Source: an uncultured bacterium (lineage in GTDB: Bacteria > Bacillota > Clostridia > Lachnospirales > Lachnospiraceae). From it: a stretch of DNA of 64,000 nt. Numbering within the stretch: the stretch's first letter is position 1; each line of letters starts with the position of its first letter. The stretch spans positions 134,593 through 198,592 of the forward strand of contig CAOKFN010000001.1 of assembly GCA_948467735.1 (NCBI GenBank). The letters are read 5' to 3'. A model generated the notes under the pieces. The model did not search any database, was not told where the DNA came from, and saw only the letters and a program-made list of their open reading frames with translations. The translations under genes and the position numbers were made by a program. This document shows positions 42,002 to 50,597 of the stretch, piece after piece.

Positions 42002-42033
42002 ATTATACCATGATTATGGTTCAATCATGGTAT
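42002..42033 (-). promoter_or_regulatory. Promoter box with overlapping palindromic operator upstream of gdpP
   Basis: ATACCATGATT (42005-42015) and AATCATGGTAT (42023-42033) form an 11-bp inverted repeat with a 7-base gap. On the minus strand a TATAAT (42007-42002) overlaps its edge. The geometry suggests a repressor site over the -10 region of the gdpP-rplI-dnaB unit. Confidence 0.45.
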
Positions 42034-42187
42034 CGATGGCCACTCGGCCAGCCCCTCTGTGTCAACATTATACCATATTCCCGAACACTACGCCACAATT
42101 TAATTTGTTGAAAAGGAAAATGTTCTGTCGAATTTATATGTCAAAATTCCCTGTTTATGGAAAATCACATGCGCATCATATATGCCG

Positions 42188-42224
42188 AAAAAGCCAACCA
42201 TCCTTTCAGACAGTTGGCTTTTTT
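42188..42224 (-). terminator. Intrinsic terminator of the rpsF-ssb-rpsR operon
   Basis: AAAAAGCCAAC (42188-42198) pairs with GTTGGCTTTTT (42213-42223), with T-runs on both strands. Confidence 0.85.
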
Positions 42225-42237
42225 AAAGCATTATGCT

Positions 42238-42504
42238 TTAATCCTGAACATAAGGCATAAGAGCAATATGACGAGCCCTCTTGATTGCTGACGTCAGCGC
42301 CCTCTGATGCTTTGCGCAGTTGCCGGTGATACGGCGGGGAAGAATTTTGCCCCTCTCGGAAACATATCTCTTCAGCTTATTGGTATCCTTGTAATCAATT
42401 ACATTATCTTTGCCGCAGAAAACGCATACTTTCTTTCTCCTGCGGACGCCGCCCTTTTTCCTGATCGGGCCGTCGGATGATTTATCTGCTTTATTATAAG
42501 CCAT
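42238..42504 (-). CDS. rpsR: 30S ribosomal protein S18
   Basis: 88 residues. KVCVFCGKDNVIDYKDTNKL and KILPRRITGNCAKHQRALTS are the S18 core; the two Cys of FCGK and NCAKH point to the zinc-type form. Standard position after ssb. The terminator follows 14 bases after the stop. Confidence 0.97.
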   Translation of the reverse strand: MAYNKADKSSDGPIRKKGGVRRRKKVCVFCGKDNVIDYKDTNKLKRYVSERGKILPRRITGNCAKHQRALTSAIKRARHIALMPYVQD

Positions 42505-42534
42505 TTCATTGCCTCCTGTCTCACATAATCAAAC

Positions 42535-43032
42535 TTAGTTAAACGGTAATTCCTCGTCAATTCCATCCGGAATATTCATAAAGCCGTCGCCCGCGCCGGA
42601 AGCCGCCGGAGGATTATAATTGTTATCCCCGTAACCGCCGCCGTTATTATAACTGCCGCCATTGTTATAGCCTCCGCCATTATTATAACCGCCAGCGTTT
42701 GCAGCCGATGCGTTCTTGCTCTCGGCAAATTCCATATCGTCAACGATAACCCGGACGCTGTACACCATCTGTCCGTCCTTATTGGTATAATTGTCATTCT
42801 GTATTCTGCCGCTTAAGGCAATCTTTATACCCTTGCGCAGATACCTCTCAACAAATTCCGCCTGCTTGCCAAACGCCGTACAGTTAAAGAAATCCGCATC
42901 CGGTTCCCCCTCGCGCTTGAATCTTCTGTCCACCGCAATTGAAAAACGCGCCACCGAAGTCTGGCTGGCTCCCTGCGAATATCTCACCTCGGGGTCTCTG
43001 GTTAAGCGTCCCATAAGAATTACTTTATTCAT
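42535..43032 (-). CDS. ssb: Single-stranded DNA-binding protein
   Basis: 165 residues. OB fold at 1-105 (MNKVILMGRLTRDPEVRYSQ, FFNCTAFGKQAEFVERYLRK) followed by a Gly/Asn/Tyr-rich linker of NNGGGY repeats and the acidic tip GIDEELPFN used to bind partner proteins. It lies in the rpsF-ssb-rpsR operon. Confidence 0.97.
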   Translation of the reverse strand: MNKVILMGRLTRDPEVRYSQGASQTSVARFSIAVDRRFKREGEPDADFFNCTAFGKQAEFVERYLRKGIKIALSGRIQNDNYTNKDGQMVYSVRVIVDDMEFAESKNASAANAGGYNNGGGYNNGGSYNNGGGYGDNNYNPPAASGAGDGFMNIPDGIDEELPFN

Positions 43033-43052
43033 ATTACACTCTCGCTTTCTAA

Positions 43053-43343
43053 TTAAGCCTCGTCCTGTCTGACAATCAAGTATCTGATGACATTGTCCAT
43101 AATGTTGACACGGCTCTCAATTTCAGCGGGAGCAGTACTCTCAGCGTCAAATTTGATGAAATAGTAGAAAGCTTCCTTCATTTTCTGGATTTCGTATGCA
43201 AGTCTCTTCTTGCCCCAATCATCCACTTCTGTGATGGTTCCGCCGAATCTTTCAATCAGAGCCTTGCATCTGTCAACAACTGCATTTCTCTCTTCATCTT
43301 CTACCTTAGCGGACACAACTACGGCTAATTCATACTTGTTCAT
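43053..43343 (-). CDS. rpsF: 30S ribosomal protein S6
   Basis: 96 residues: MNKYELAVVVSAKVEDEERN and WGKKRLAYEIQKMKEAFYYF are the S6 core. The ATG at 43343 has AAAGGAGGT eight bases upstream, which decides it over longer in-frame starts to 43424. First gene of the rpsF-ssb-rpsR operon. Confidence 0.97.
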   Translation of the reverse strand: MNKYELAVVVSAKVEDEERNAVVDRCKALIERFGGTITEVDDWGKKRLAYEIQKMKEAFYYFIKFDAESTAPAEIESRVNIMDNVIRYLIVRQDEA

Positions 43344-43414
43344 GCTTGTTACCTCCTTTTGGTCTCTGGCCCGCATATACTGCGAGCAAGGAATTTGATT
43401 CATCACAAGATGAT

Positions 43415-43443
43415 ATGATATCACATATTGCTTGTTTAATCAA
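43415..43443 (-). promoter_or_regulatory. Promoter of rpsF-ssb-rpsR
   Basis: On the minus strand TTGATT (43443-43438), a 17-base spacer and TATCAT (43420-43415), 72 bases upstream of the rpsF ATG. Confidence 0.65.
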
Positions 43444-43490
43444 GTGTTTTGGTAAATTTTATATATTTTTCAGCAGCGCTTCATAACAAT

Positions 43491-45683
43491 TCAGCGCTCT
43501 GCCCAAACCGCTGCAATTTCATCCAGATACAGCTGTACCCTGTTGGCGACGACTTCGCTTACCTGTTCCGCGCTTTTGCTTCCGTTGAAATAATCCTCGG
43601 CCTCTTCAAGAATGATGTCAAGAATAGATGCCGTGCGGATGGGATAGGGCTTCGCGCCCTCCAATGCCCTTCTGTATTCTTCCAGCTTTTCTTCCGTCAG
43701 GTCGTCTTCCGTATAAGTCACTTTATAACTTGTTTTATCATTGATAATCCAAGTCTCCGTCACCTCTTTTCCATCGGCTACCCGTGCCCTCTGCTTTTCC
43801 AGCCACAGTTCAAAATTCCTTCTGTCAACGGGCGGAAGCATATCATCGGGAGACTGAACTTCATCTCCCAGCAGGAACCTCAAAAATTCCCACGCCCCCT
43901 CTTTATTGGGGGAATTGGAATTTACCGCCAGAGTCCTTGCGGAATATACCGCCCCGCAGCATCCGTCGTCAAACAGGACGCCGCAGGTCACTTTTCCCCC
44001 GCTCTCCTGCTCCGCGAGGCTGTCAAATTGAAAAATATCATAAAAAATCCTGTGTTCCGCTATGCCGGAAACCTGCCCTTTCCTGCCGTCATCGCCGTAC
44101 CGGCGGGCCGCTTCCAAAAGCTTCGGAAACAGCCCGCCGCTAAAATCACAGGTTCCCTTTTCCCAATCAACCATCCCCCAGAGCGTATCCGTTCCCTCCA
44201 GAAATACCTTTAACAGCCGCCCCGAATCTATTCTCTCCAGAAATACCCCCTTTCCCTCCCATGAGAGAAGAGAATCCACAAGCGTCTCTATATCCGGCTC
44301 CTCCCGTCCTCCCAGAACGCTCTCATCCATTCGATATCCGGTAATTGTCAGCCTTGGATTGACGCCGTATATGAGGCCGCCGTCCCTCCATATACCGAAA
44401 ACGGCGGGAAAATAGTCCTCCTCTTTGACTCCGCTTTTCTCCATATACGGACTCAGCTCCTCCATAAGCCCTTTTTCCAGCATACCGGCTATATAGTCCT
44501 GCATGAATCCCGCCTGTATGATATCCGGGCCCTTTCCGGCGGCAAGCTGTATGCTGGTCAGTCTGGCGAAGTCTTCCACGTCGTTTTCTATCCCGCAGTC
44601 CTCTATGATCACATGGTAATCGCCGCTCTGTCTGTTAAAGCCGGAAACAGCTTTTGTAATCCAGCCGTCAGACTTAAAATTCCCCCGCATCACTATGGGA
44701 ATTTTGTCCACCTTGGCCATCCGAAGCCTTTCCAGAGTCCCCTCGGGTTCCGTATTGTAAGCCTGCCAGATAATCTCCACGCTTCCGTCTTCCGACACCC
44801 TGAAATCCTTCATCTGCGCCATGGCATACTCGGGCGCATAGGAGGTTCCCGTAAAAGACAGAAGGATGGTTTCCGTTCCGTCCGCCGGATTCAGTTTCAC
44901 AATTTTTCTGCCGATATGGTCATAGTTGATCGCAGCCAGAGAACCGTCCGCCGTCCCCAGCCTCTGTTCTCCCGCAAGAAGGCTCTTCATCTGCATCCTG
45001 TCAGCCTCTGAAAAATTTCCCGTGGCAGGATCAAGCTCCGCCAGCGTTCTGGTTTGTTCTGTCCCATTCCTCAAAAGCAGATAACACCTGCCGTCGGGCA
45101 GCTGGCAGAAATCTTCTATGGAGACGCCGGGATCAAGCTCTTTTTCATAAACAATTTCTCCGGATGAGGAAATTTTTGCTAAGGCAGCCTCTTCCTTCTC
45201 CTCATCGTCAACAGGATAAGAACTGGAATAATTTGCCCAGTGCCAGCAGTAGAAATCGCCCTCCTGAGCCATATACCAGCTGTAGATGGAATAATCCAAA
45301 AAAGTATAGGCTGTGGGCACGCCCTCCAGCAGAAGTTCTCGGCTTCCATCCGTCCGGTACAGACAGATATCCGAAGTCTCCGGATGCGCTTCCGCCCAGA
45401 GCTGTATTGGCTCTCCTTGGTAAAACTGCGTACCCAGAGGAAACTTGGCGCTCCCCTCCTGCTTCAAAGCATTGCCCCGATTTTTATCCCCCATACCTAA
45501 GTGAAAAATATCCACGGATTCCGAAACAATGTCATAATATTCCGTCCTCTCGGTAAGCTCCGACAAATCTTCCATGCCTGCCTGAACTCCCCTCCATGTA
45601 TCGCCCCCGCTTTCCCTGCCCGCGCAGCCGGCCAGAAGCACGAAGCCCAGAAGCAGTATTGGTATTACATATCTTTTTTTCAT
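43491..45683 (-). CDS. Large extracellular solute-binding lipoprotein
   Basis: 730 residues. The lipobox is LLLGFVLLAGCAG, so it is lipid-anchored outside. The first half (about 60-340) reads as beta strands of a propeller-like domain; the second half (about 350-700) is a family 1 solute-binding protein (VDKIPIVMRGNFKSDGWITK, GPDIIQAGFMQDYIAGMLEK, NSPNKEGAWEFLRFLLGD). This fused form is common in Clostridia for glycan-related uptake or sensing. No permease genes adjoin it. The ATG at 45683 is preferred over the longer frame to 45794. Confidence 0.85.
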   Translation of the reverse strand: MKKRYVIPILLLGFVLLAGCAGRESGGDTWRGVQAGMEDLSELTERTEYYDIVSESVDIFHLGMGDKNRGNALKQEGSAKFPLGTQFYQGEPIQLWAEAHPETSDICLYRTDGSRELLLEGVPTAYTFLDYSIYSWYMAQEGDFYCWHWANYSSSYPVDDEEKEEAALAKISSSGEIVYEKELDPGVSIEDFCQLPDGRCYLLLRNGTEQTRTLAELDPATGNFSEADRMQMKSLLAGEQRLGTADGSLAAINYDHIGRKIVKLNPADGTETILLSFTGTSYAPEYAMAQMKDFRVSEDGSVEIIWQAYNTEPEGTLERLRMAKVDKIPIVMRGNFKSDGWITKAVSGFNRQSGDYHVIIEDCGIENDVEDFARLTSIQLAAGKGPDIIQAGFMQDYIAGMLEKGLMEELSPYMEKSGVKEEDYFPAVFGIWRDGGLIYGVNPRLTITGYRMDESVLGGREEPDIETLVDSLLSWEGKGVFLERIDSGRLLKVFLEGTDTLWGMVDWEKGTCDFSGGLFPKLLEAARRYGDDGRKGQVSGIAEHRIFYDIFQFDSLAEQESGGKVTCGVLFDDGCCGAVYSARTLAVNSNSPNKEGAWEFLRFLLGDEVQSPDDMLPPVDRRNFELWLEKQRARVADGKEVTETWIINDKTSYKVTYTEDDLTEEKLEEYRRALEGAKPYPIRTASILDIILEEAEDYFNGSKSAEQVSEVVANRVQLYLDEIAAVWAER

Positions 45684-45829
45684 AGGAGTTTTCCTTTCCA
45701 ACGTTCCTGCTATAATTTTTAAACAGAAAAAAGGGAACGCCAACGCCCTCCCTCTTTCACTATCCCCAATCATAAATGTGATAATCCAGTCCATGAGTCA
45801 AACTCAACTTACTAAATCAAACCGAACAT

Positions 45830-46192
45830 TTATTTACTAATCTTAGGATAACTTCTAAACTGATCCTTTGGACAGCCGGGAAATGTACAGTGGCTATAAT
45901 AAATATCGGAAACAGCAGTCTCCTGTATAAGTACAAAAGGAGACATTACATGCTCCCCCACCTTTTGACGATCCAAATCTTCCCACTCCTTATCCCCGCA
46001 GTCGGCACATGTATAGGATGTCCTCTTAACTACATAATGTCCATCCTCATCATATTGATATTCCTTTTCGTCTTCAAAAGTAACATACCGAAATTTGTGA
46101 CTACATTCAGCCGCTCGCGCAGGAATCATATCATAAGAAAGTATTCCCATTAGTACCGTCCCGCACAACATTACCTTAATGCCTCTTTTCAT
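45830..46192 (-). CDS. Small secreted Cys-containing protein, function unknown
   Basis: 120 residues. A signal peptide (VMLCGTVLMGILSYDMIPARA) is followed by a mature part with CSHKF, TCADCGDKEWED and HCTFPGCPKD, two CxxC-type pairs that may bind zinc or form disulfides. The frame is open to a GTG at 46207, but the ATG at 46192 gives a normal signal peptide. It has its own promoter. No family recognised. Confidence 0.65.
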   Translation of the reverse strand: MKRGIKVMLCGTVLMGILSYDMIPARAAECSHKFRYVTFEDEKEYQYDEDGHYVVKRTSYTCADCGDKEWEDLDRQKVGEHVMSPFVLIQETAVSDIYYSHCTFPGCPKDQFRSYPKISK

Positions 46193-46307
46193 TTTCCAAA
46201 AATCCACTTTCTTTCAACTCTTTGAACGACCACACTGAAATCCCATTTTATTATTGAAGATAAAAACAGACAGCATAAATGCTTCATCATAATACTATCT
46301 GTTATAA

Positions 46308-46336
46308 ATTATAAATGGTTATGCTTTCATCGTCAA
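46308..46336 (-). promoter_or_regulatory. Promoter of the small secreted protein
   Basis: On the minus strand TTGACG (46336-46331), 17-base spacer, and a perfect TATAAT (46313-46308), 116 bases before the ATG. Confidence 0.65.
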
Positions 46337-46479
46337 CGAATAAATAACAATAATTGACATTCTTTGTTACAATCCAGCAATCTGTCTGAGCTGCAGCGTC
46401 ATTCCGGCATTGGCAGTGCTTTTTCTTTCAAGGACTCCCAAACTGCCGGAAGACGGCCTAGATTCTCAAAATAAGCTCA

Positions 46480-47013
46480 TTATGGATAATTTTCATTACG
46501 GATGTCCGACAATATTTCCATAACAAATTCCCTGATTTCTTCTTCCGATATTTTTTTCATCTCTTCTTCCAGCGCCTTTATCACTTCGTTTCTTCTAATA
46601 TGCTTTAACGCCAGCTGCCCCAGCGCCGCAATCGACGCCATCCTGACATCTTCATCATCTGCCTGCAGCAGCCCCGCCAACGGCGGAAATAGACGGCCAT
46701 CCGGAAAGCTGGACGATATTTGAACGCACCAATATTTTACGCTCACGGAAGAATTGCCAAACGCATCCATAAGACACGGCAGAACCGCTTCCTTATCATA
46801 CATTACAATAACGTCTTCCACTAACTGATATACTCCGAAGCCGTCTTTTCCGCCAAAAGAGTTCAAAAACAGCGGAATACACCGCTCATCCCTATGATTC
46901 AGAAAAAATTTCCTCACCTCTTCGTATTTTTTTATTTCATCATCCTTACATTCATCATCGCTCGGCATAGGCTGATGTTCCTCTAAAAAAGAAAGTGCCT
47001 CCGTCATATCCAT
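46480..47013 (-). CDS. HEAT-repeat protein
   Basis: 177 residues of paired helices: CIPLFLNSFGGKDGFGVYQL, VLPCLMDAFGNSSVSVKYWC, LFPPLAGLLQADDEDVRMAS, then EEIREFVMEILSDIR. About four HEAT-like repeats. Likely a cytosolic scaffold; short proteins of this type also act as immunity proteins to contact-dependent toxins, but no toxin gene is adjacent. AAGGGGG precedes the ATG. Confidence 0.7.
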   Translation of the reverse strand: MDMTEALSFLEEHQPMPSDDECKDDEIKKYEEVRKFFLNHRDERCIPLFLNSFGGKDGFGVYQLVEDVIVMYDKEAVLPCLMDAFGNSSVSVKYWCVQISSSFPDGRLFPPLAGLLQADDEDVRMASIAALGQLALKHIRRNEVIKALEEEMKKISEEEIREFVMEILSDIRNENYP

Positions 47014-47277
47014 CTTTCTTTATCCCCCTTTCATTGGTCATGCCTGCTGCCGGACGCCTCCCATATGGAACTCCAATTCCCGCGGGACACAATCATGCCC
47101 GCCGCGCACCCATTTTCCGGCGCCGTCCTCCTGCTTCCGCCCACGAACCTGCCTCCGACTCCTGATATACATCCCTGCAAACCGCCTTCGCCCCTTGCTG
47201 CACATTGTTAAACTGACATTTCAGCGGCAGACCGGCCGGATTCTGCATCAACATCCGGCCAAAATATATGCCAAGAG

Positions 47278-48390
47278 TCACCCTAAAAAGCTCATATCCC
47301 CGGCAATCCCTTTCAGCCTGTCCAGACATTCCTCGAAAAATCTCCGATACCCCGGACAAAATATATTCTCCCAGCCCTCCCCTTCGGACTCCCGCACCCT
47401 GTTCCTGAAGCATCCGCCCCTGCACAAATCATAAAAATCACAGGCCCTGCACCTTTTCGACAGCCTGCGGGAACGCGCCGTAAAATCCCTCGCCGCCTGA
47501 CATTCCTGTATCCGGGCATACTTGTCCTGATTATAATTGCCCAGACAATATTCGTCCAGCGCATAGAAGTCACAGGGATATACATTCCCGTTGGCTTCCA
47601 CCACATTCTGGACGCTGCAGACTCCGGCCATGGCACAGTTCTCCGGAGGATATCCCCGAAGAATACGGACATAATTGGAAAATTCACGAATATAGGGCTG
47701 ACGCCCCCTCCTGTAATCCCGATACCAAGCTTCAAAAAGCCGGACAAGAAAATTCCCATACTGCTCCGGGGTAAGGGAATACTTCCTGCTCCCCGTCTCC
47801 CCCAAAGGATCCAGACAGAGAATATACTGCTGATATTTCCATCCCCTCCTGCGATACGCCTCATACACCGTCTCGATTTGTTCCGCCAAATCCTTTGTGA
47901 CCACCGTAAGAATATTATACTCCACCCCGTATCTGTCAAACAGCTCCGCCGTCCGCATCACCCTGTCATACGTGCCGCCGCCCTGTAAATCATGCCGATA
48001 TCTGTCGTGCAGTTCCCCGGTGCCGTCCACGGACAGGCCGACGAGAAAGTTTTCCTGCCGAAAAAAACGGCACCATTCCTCGCTTATGGCATAACCGTTT
48101 GTCTGCAGCGCATTATGAACCTGAACCCCGCTGCGATTGTATCTTTTCTGATATTCCACCGTTGCCCGAAAGAAATCAAGCCCCGCCAATGTGGGTTCTC
48201 CTCCCTGATAGAGATAACCCGCATATCCCCGGGAATTCAGCATGGTTCTGCGAATAATATTTTTCAAGGTCTCCAAGGACATCCTCCCATAACAGCCAAT
48301 TTCCCTGTTTTGGGCTTCATCCCGGTAAAAACAGTACTCACAATGCATATTGCACATGCCCGATACGGGCTTAATCATTGCCGACGCCAT
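47278..48390 (-). CDS. Anaerobic sulfatase-maturating enzyme (radical SAM/SPASM)
   Basis: 370 residues. MIKPVSGMCNMHCEYCFYRD carries the CxxxCxxC radical SAM motif, YQGGEPTLAG the SAM site, and Cys-rich SPASM segments follow (CAMAGVCSVQNVVEANGNVY, CDFYALDE, CRACDFYDLCRGGC). This is the anSME arrangement, which converts an active-site Cys or Ser of sulfatases to formylglycine without oxygen. A Cys-type sulfatase is divergent at 49172. The ATG at 48390 has GAGGAG nine bases upstream; another ATG at 48399 abuts that site. Confidence 0.9.
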   Translation of the reverse strand: MASAMIKPVSGMCNMHCEYCFYRDEAQNREIGCYGRMSLETLKNIIRRTMLNSRGYAGYLYQGGEPTLAGLDFFRATVEYQKRYNRSGVQVHNALQTNGYAISEEWCRFFRQENFLVGLSVDGTGELHDRYRHDLQGGGTYDRVMRTAELFDRYGVEYNILTVVTKDLAEQIETVYEAYRRRGWKYQQYILCLDPLGETGSRKYSLTPEQYGNFLVRLFEAWYRDYRRGRQPYIREFSNYVRILRGYPPENCAMAGVCSVQNVVEANGNVYPCDFYALDEYCLGNYNQDKYARIQECQAARDFTARSRRLSKRCRACDFYDLCRGGCFRNRVRESEGEGWENIFCPGYRRFFEECLDRLKGIAGDMSFLG

Positions 48391-48565
48391 CGATAACATC
48401 TCCTCTGTATGATAGGCCCGTCAGGCCTATTGCTCCCTCAGATCTTTTACTCCCTTGGTCCTATTAGTCCCTCAGGCCTTTCGCTCCCTCCGGTTCATTG
48501 TACACCCCGGCGTCCTGATTTCAATAATTCCCTCCGCCAAAAACGCGGCCGTAATTTCCCGCCTT

Positions 48566-48817
48566 TCATTTCCCCATATGGGCCGTAATGATGGTATAAC
48601 TATAGGAATTAACGGTTATCCGACAGCCTCCAACATTGATATACCAGTTTTTCCCGCTCTTCTCGATAACGGCGTCTTTCTCAAGAATTCGTTCCCTGCA
48701 CCATTGAACCACATCCTCTGCTTCTGGATGCGCTTCGAGGCGCAGATTCCTTTTTATGCGTTCCGCGCCCAGCTTCGTGGTATGAAGCTTATCTATATTT
48801 TCAATGAGATGATTCAT
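48566..48817 (-). CDS. DUF3781-family protein
   Basis: 83 residues: ERIKRNLRLEAHPEAEDVVQ, then KSGKNWYINVGGCRITVNSY and SYTIITAHMGK, the conserved end of DUF3781. Function unknown. Its ATG overlaps (ATGA) the stop of an upstream reading frame that has no start codon, suggesting that a partner gene has been truncated. Confidence 0.75.
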   Translation of the reverse strand: MNHLIENIDKLHTTKLGAERIKRNLRLEAHPEAEDVVQWCRERILEKDAVIEKSGKNWYINVGGCRITVNSYSYTIITAHMGK

Positions 48818-48939
48818 TTGATATGTCCCTCGCCATCTTCCTTTGTTTTCTTTTCAGCCATATCATGTCTATCTACATACAGCAAGCCGTTTTCAATCAA
48901 ATACCTCACAACGTCCGCCGGACGTTTCTCCGATTCTCT
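48814..48939 (-). pseudogene. Truncated reading frame coupled to the DUF3781 gene
   Basis: A frame open from just after a stop at 48942-48940 to TGA at 48814 reads KRPADVVRYLIENGLLYVDR followed by HDMAEKKTKE. It looks like the C-terminal end of a protein, but has no usable start except an internal ATG. The ATGA overlap with DUF3781 points to a former operon partner. The remaining 48940-49171 shows no feature beyond the sulfatase ribosome binding site. Confidence 0.4.
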
Positions 48940-49171
48940 TTAAGATAACCCCCGCGTCCGAATCTCACCACATATCGTTCACTGGACATTCCACCCAATC
49001 TGCATTATAATAAATTTTAGAACACAGGACGGCGGACTGCCAATCAAATACCGGGCAGAAAGCGAAAGGGATATCAAGCCCAAATCCCGGCATAGCTGAG
49101 CGCCCTTTAGACGCCTTGGTATTTCCTGTCGTATTGACAGTTTACAAAAACAGAACGGAGGCTGACTTTCT

Positions 49172-50518
49172 ATGAAATATAATGTAGTGTTTTTCTTCAC
49201 CGACCAGCAGCGCTATGACACCACGGGCATGGCCCACAATCCCTGCGGGCTGACGCCCAATTTCGACCGCATGGCCATGGACGGCGCTTACGCGGAATAT
49301 GCGTTCACTCCCCAGCCCGTATGCGGCCCCGCCCGCGCCGCGCTGCAGACTGGAAAATACGCCACCGCGACCGGCAATTTCCACAACGGCGTCGTGCTCT
49401 CCCGGGAACACAAGACCATGGCGGACTACTTTAACGAAGCCGGATATGACACGGGCTATATCGGCAAATGGCATCTGGCGGAAGGACGACATGCCATTCC
49501 CCGTGACCAGCGCGGCGGTTATCAGTGGCTGCTGGGCGCCAATTCTCTGGAGCATACTTCCACCGCCTACGACACTCTGGTCTATGACAACGACAACAAT
49601 CCGGTGCGCCTGCCCGGTTACAGGGTGGACGCCCTGACGGACGCCGCCATTCGCTATATTGACGATAAAAAAGATTCCGGAAAACCGTTCTTTTTGTTCC
49701 TCTCTTTTTTGGAACCCCATTTCCAGAACTGTTTTGACGACTTTCCGGCCCCGGATATCTATAAGAACATTCCCGCCGGATATATGCCTCCGGATCTCGG
49801 CTCCCTGAAAGGAACGGCATGGGAACACCTCGGCGGCTATTACGGTATGGTAAAGCGTCTGGACGAAGCCCTTGGCAGAATCCGCGACTGCCTGAAAAGC
49901 CTGCACATGGAAGAAAACACCATCTTAATTTTTTCCACGGATCACGGATGTCATTTTAAGACAAGGAATAAGGAATACAAACGTTCCTGCCACGAAAGCT
50001 CCGTGCGCATCCCGTTGGCGTTTTACGGCGGCCCCTTTACAAGCGGCGGGAAGCTTCGGGAGAAGGTCAGTCTGGTGGATTTGGCCCCCACCCTGTTAGA
50101 TGCCTGCGGCATCCCGGTCCCTGAGGACATGCAGGGCCGTTCCATCATGCCATGGATACGCCGGGAGATTACCACGCCTTCCCATAAGGACATTTTTATC
50201 CAAATCAGTGAAAGTCAGGTAGGCAGGGCAATCCGCACCGACAGATGGAAGTACTCCGTGGAGGCCTTTGACAAAAGCCCTTCCCGCGACCCGGGAAGCA
50301 TGGAATACACGGAAACCTTTCTCTACGATTTGGAGCATGACCCTTATGAACTGCATAATTTGATCGAATCCGAGGCTCACAGGAAGGTCTGCGAAATATT
50401 GGCGGAAAAATTAAAGAAATGTATGGCGGAGGCCGGGGAAGCCGTTCCCGTTATCCATTTCGTGGCGAAGCATAAGATAGGCAAACTCCTTGTATCGGAC
50501 GAGGACGCCATGGCTTAA
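49172..50518 (+). CDS. Cys-type sulfatase
   Basis: 448 residues. VVFFFTDQQRYDTTGMAHNP opens the family; PVCGPARAALQTGKY contains CxPxR, where Cys becomes formylglycine. KWHLAEGRH and LIFSTDHGCHFKTR give further active-site and metal residues. No signal peptide is seen, so it may act in the cytosol on imported sulfated sugars, for example from mucin or glycosaminoglycans. The maturase at 47278 is divergent and probably its activator. GGAGG lies upstream of the ATG. Confidence 0.9.
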   Translation: MKYNVVFFFTDQQRYDTTGMAHNPCGLTPNFDRMAMDGAYAEYAFTPQPVCGPARAALQTGKYATATGNFHNGVVLSREHKTMADYFNEAGYDTGYIGKWHLAEGRHAIPRDQRGGYQWLLGANSLEHTSTAYDTLVYDNDNNPVRLPGYRVDALTDAAIRYIDDKKDSGKPFFLFLSFLEPHFQNCFDDFPAPDIYKNIPAGYMPPDLGSLKGTAWEHLGGYYGMVKRLDEALGRIRDCLKSLHMEENTILIFSTDHGCHFKTRNKEYKRSCHESSVRIPLAFYGGPFTSGGKLREKVSLVDLAPTLLDACGIPVPEDMQGRSIMPWIRREITTPSHKDIFIQISESQVGRAIRTDRWKYSVEAFDKSPSRDPGSMEYTETFLYDLEHDPYELHNLIESEAHRKVCEILAEKLKKCMAEAGEAVPVIHFVAKHKIGKLLVSDEDAMA

Positions 50519-50548
50519 AAGCTTTATTTGTCTTCCCGAAATGACTTA

Positions 50549-50587
50549 GATTTTCTAAGGCTGGGGACTTTCCAGCCTTAGAAAATC
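50549..50587. terminator. Strong bidirectional hairpin between sulfatase and glnN
   Basis: A perfect 16-bp stem, GATTTTCTAAGGCTGG (50549-50564) with its complement at 50572-50587 and a 7-base loop, between convergent genes. Confidence 0.85.
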
Positions 50588-50597
50588 TTCATTCCGT

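Noticed and set aside
47093..47425. 110-codon minus-strand frame
   Set aside because: Overlaps the maturase 3' end in another frame, Arg/Gly-rich from local GC content, no ribosome binding site.
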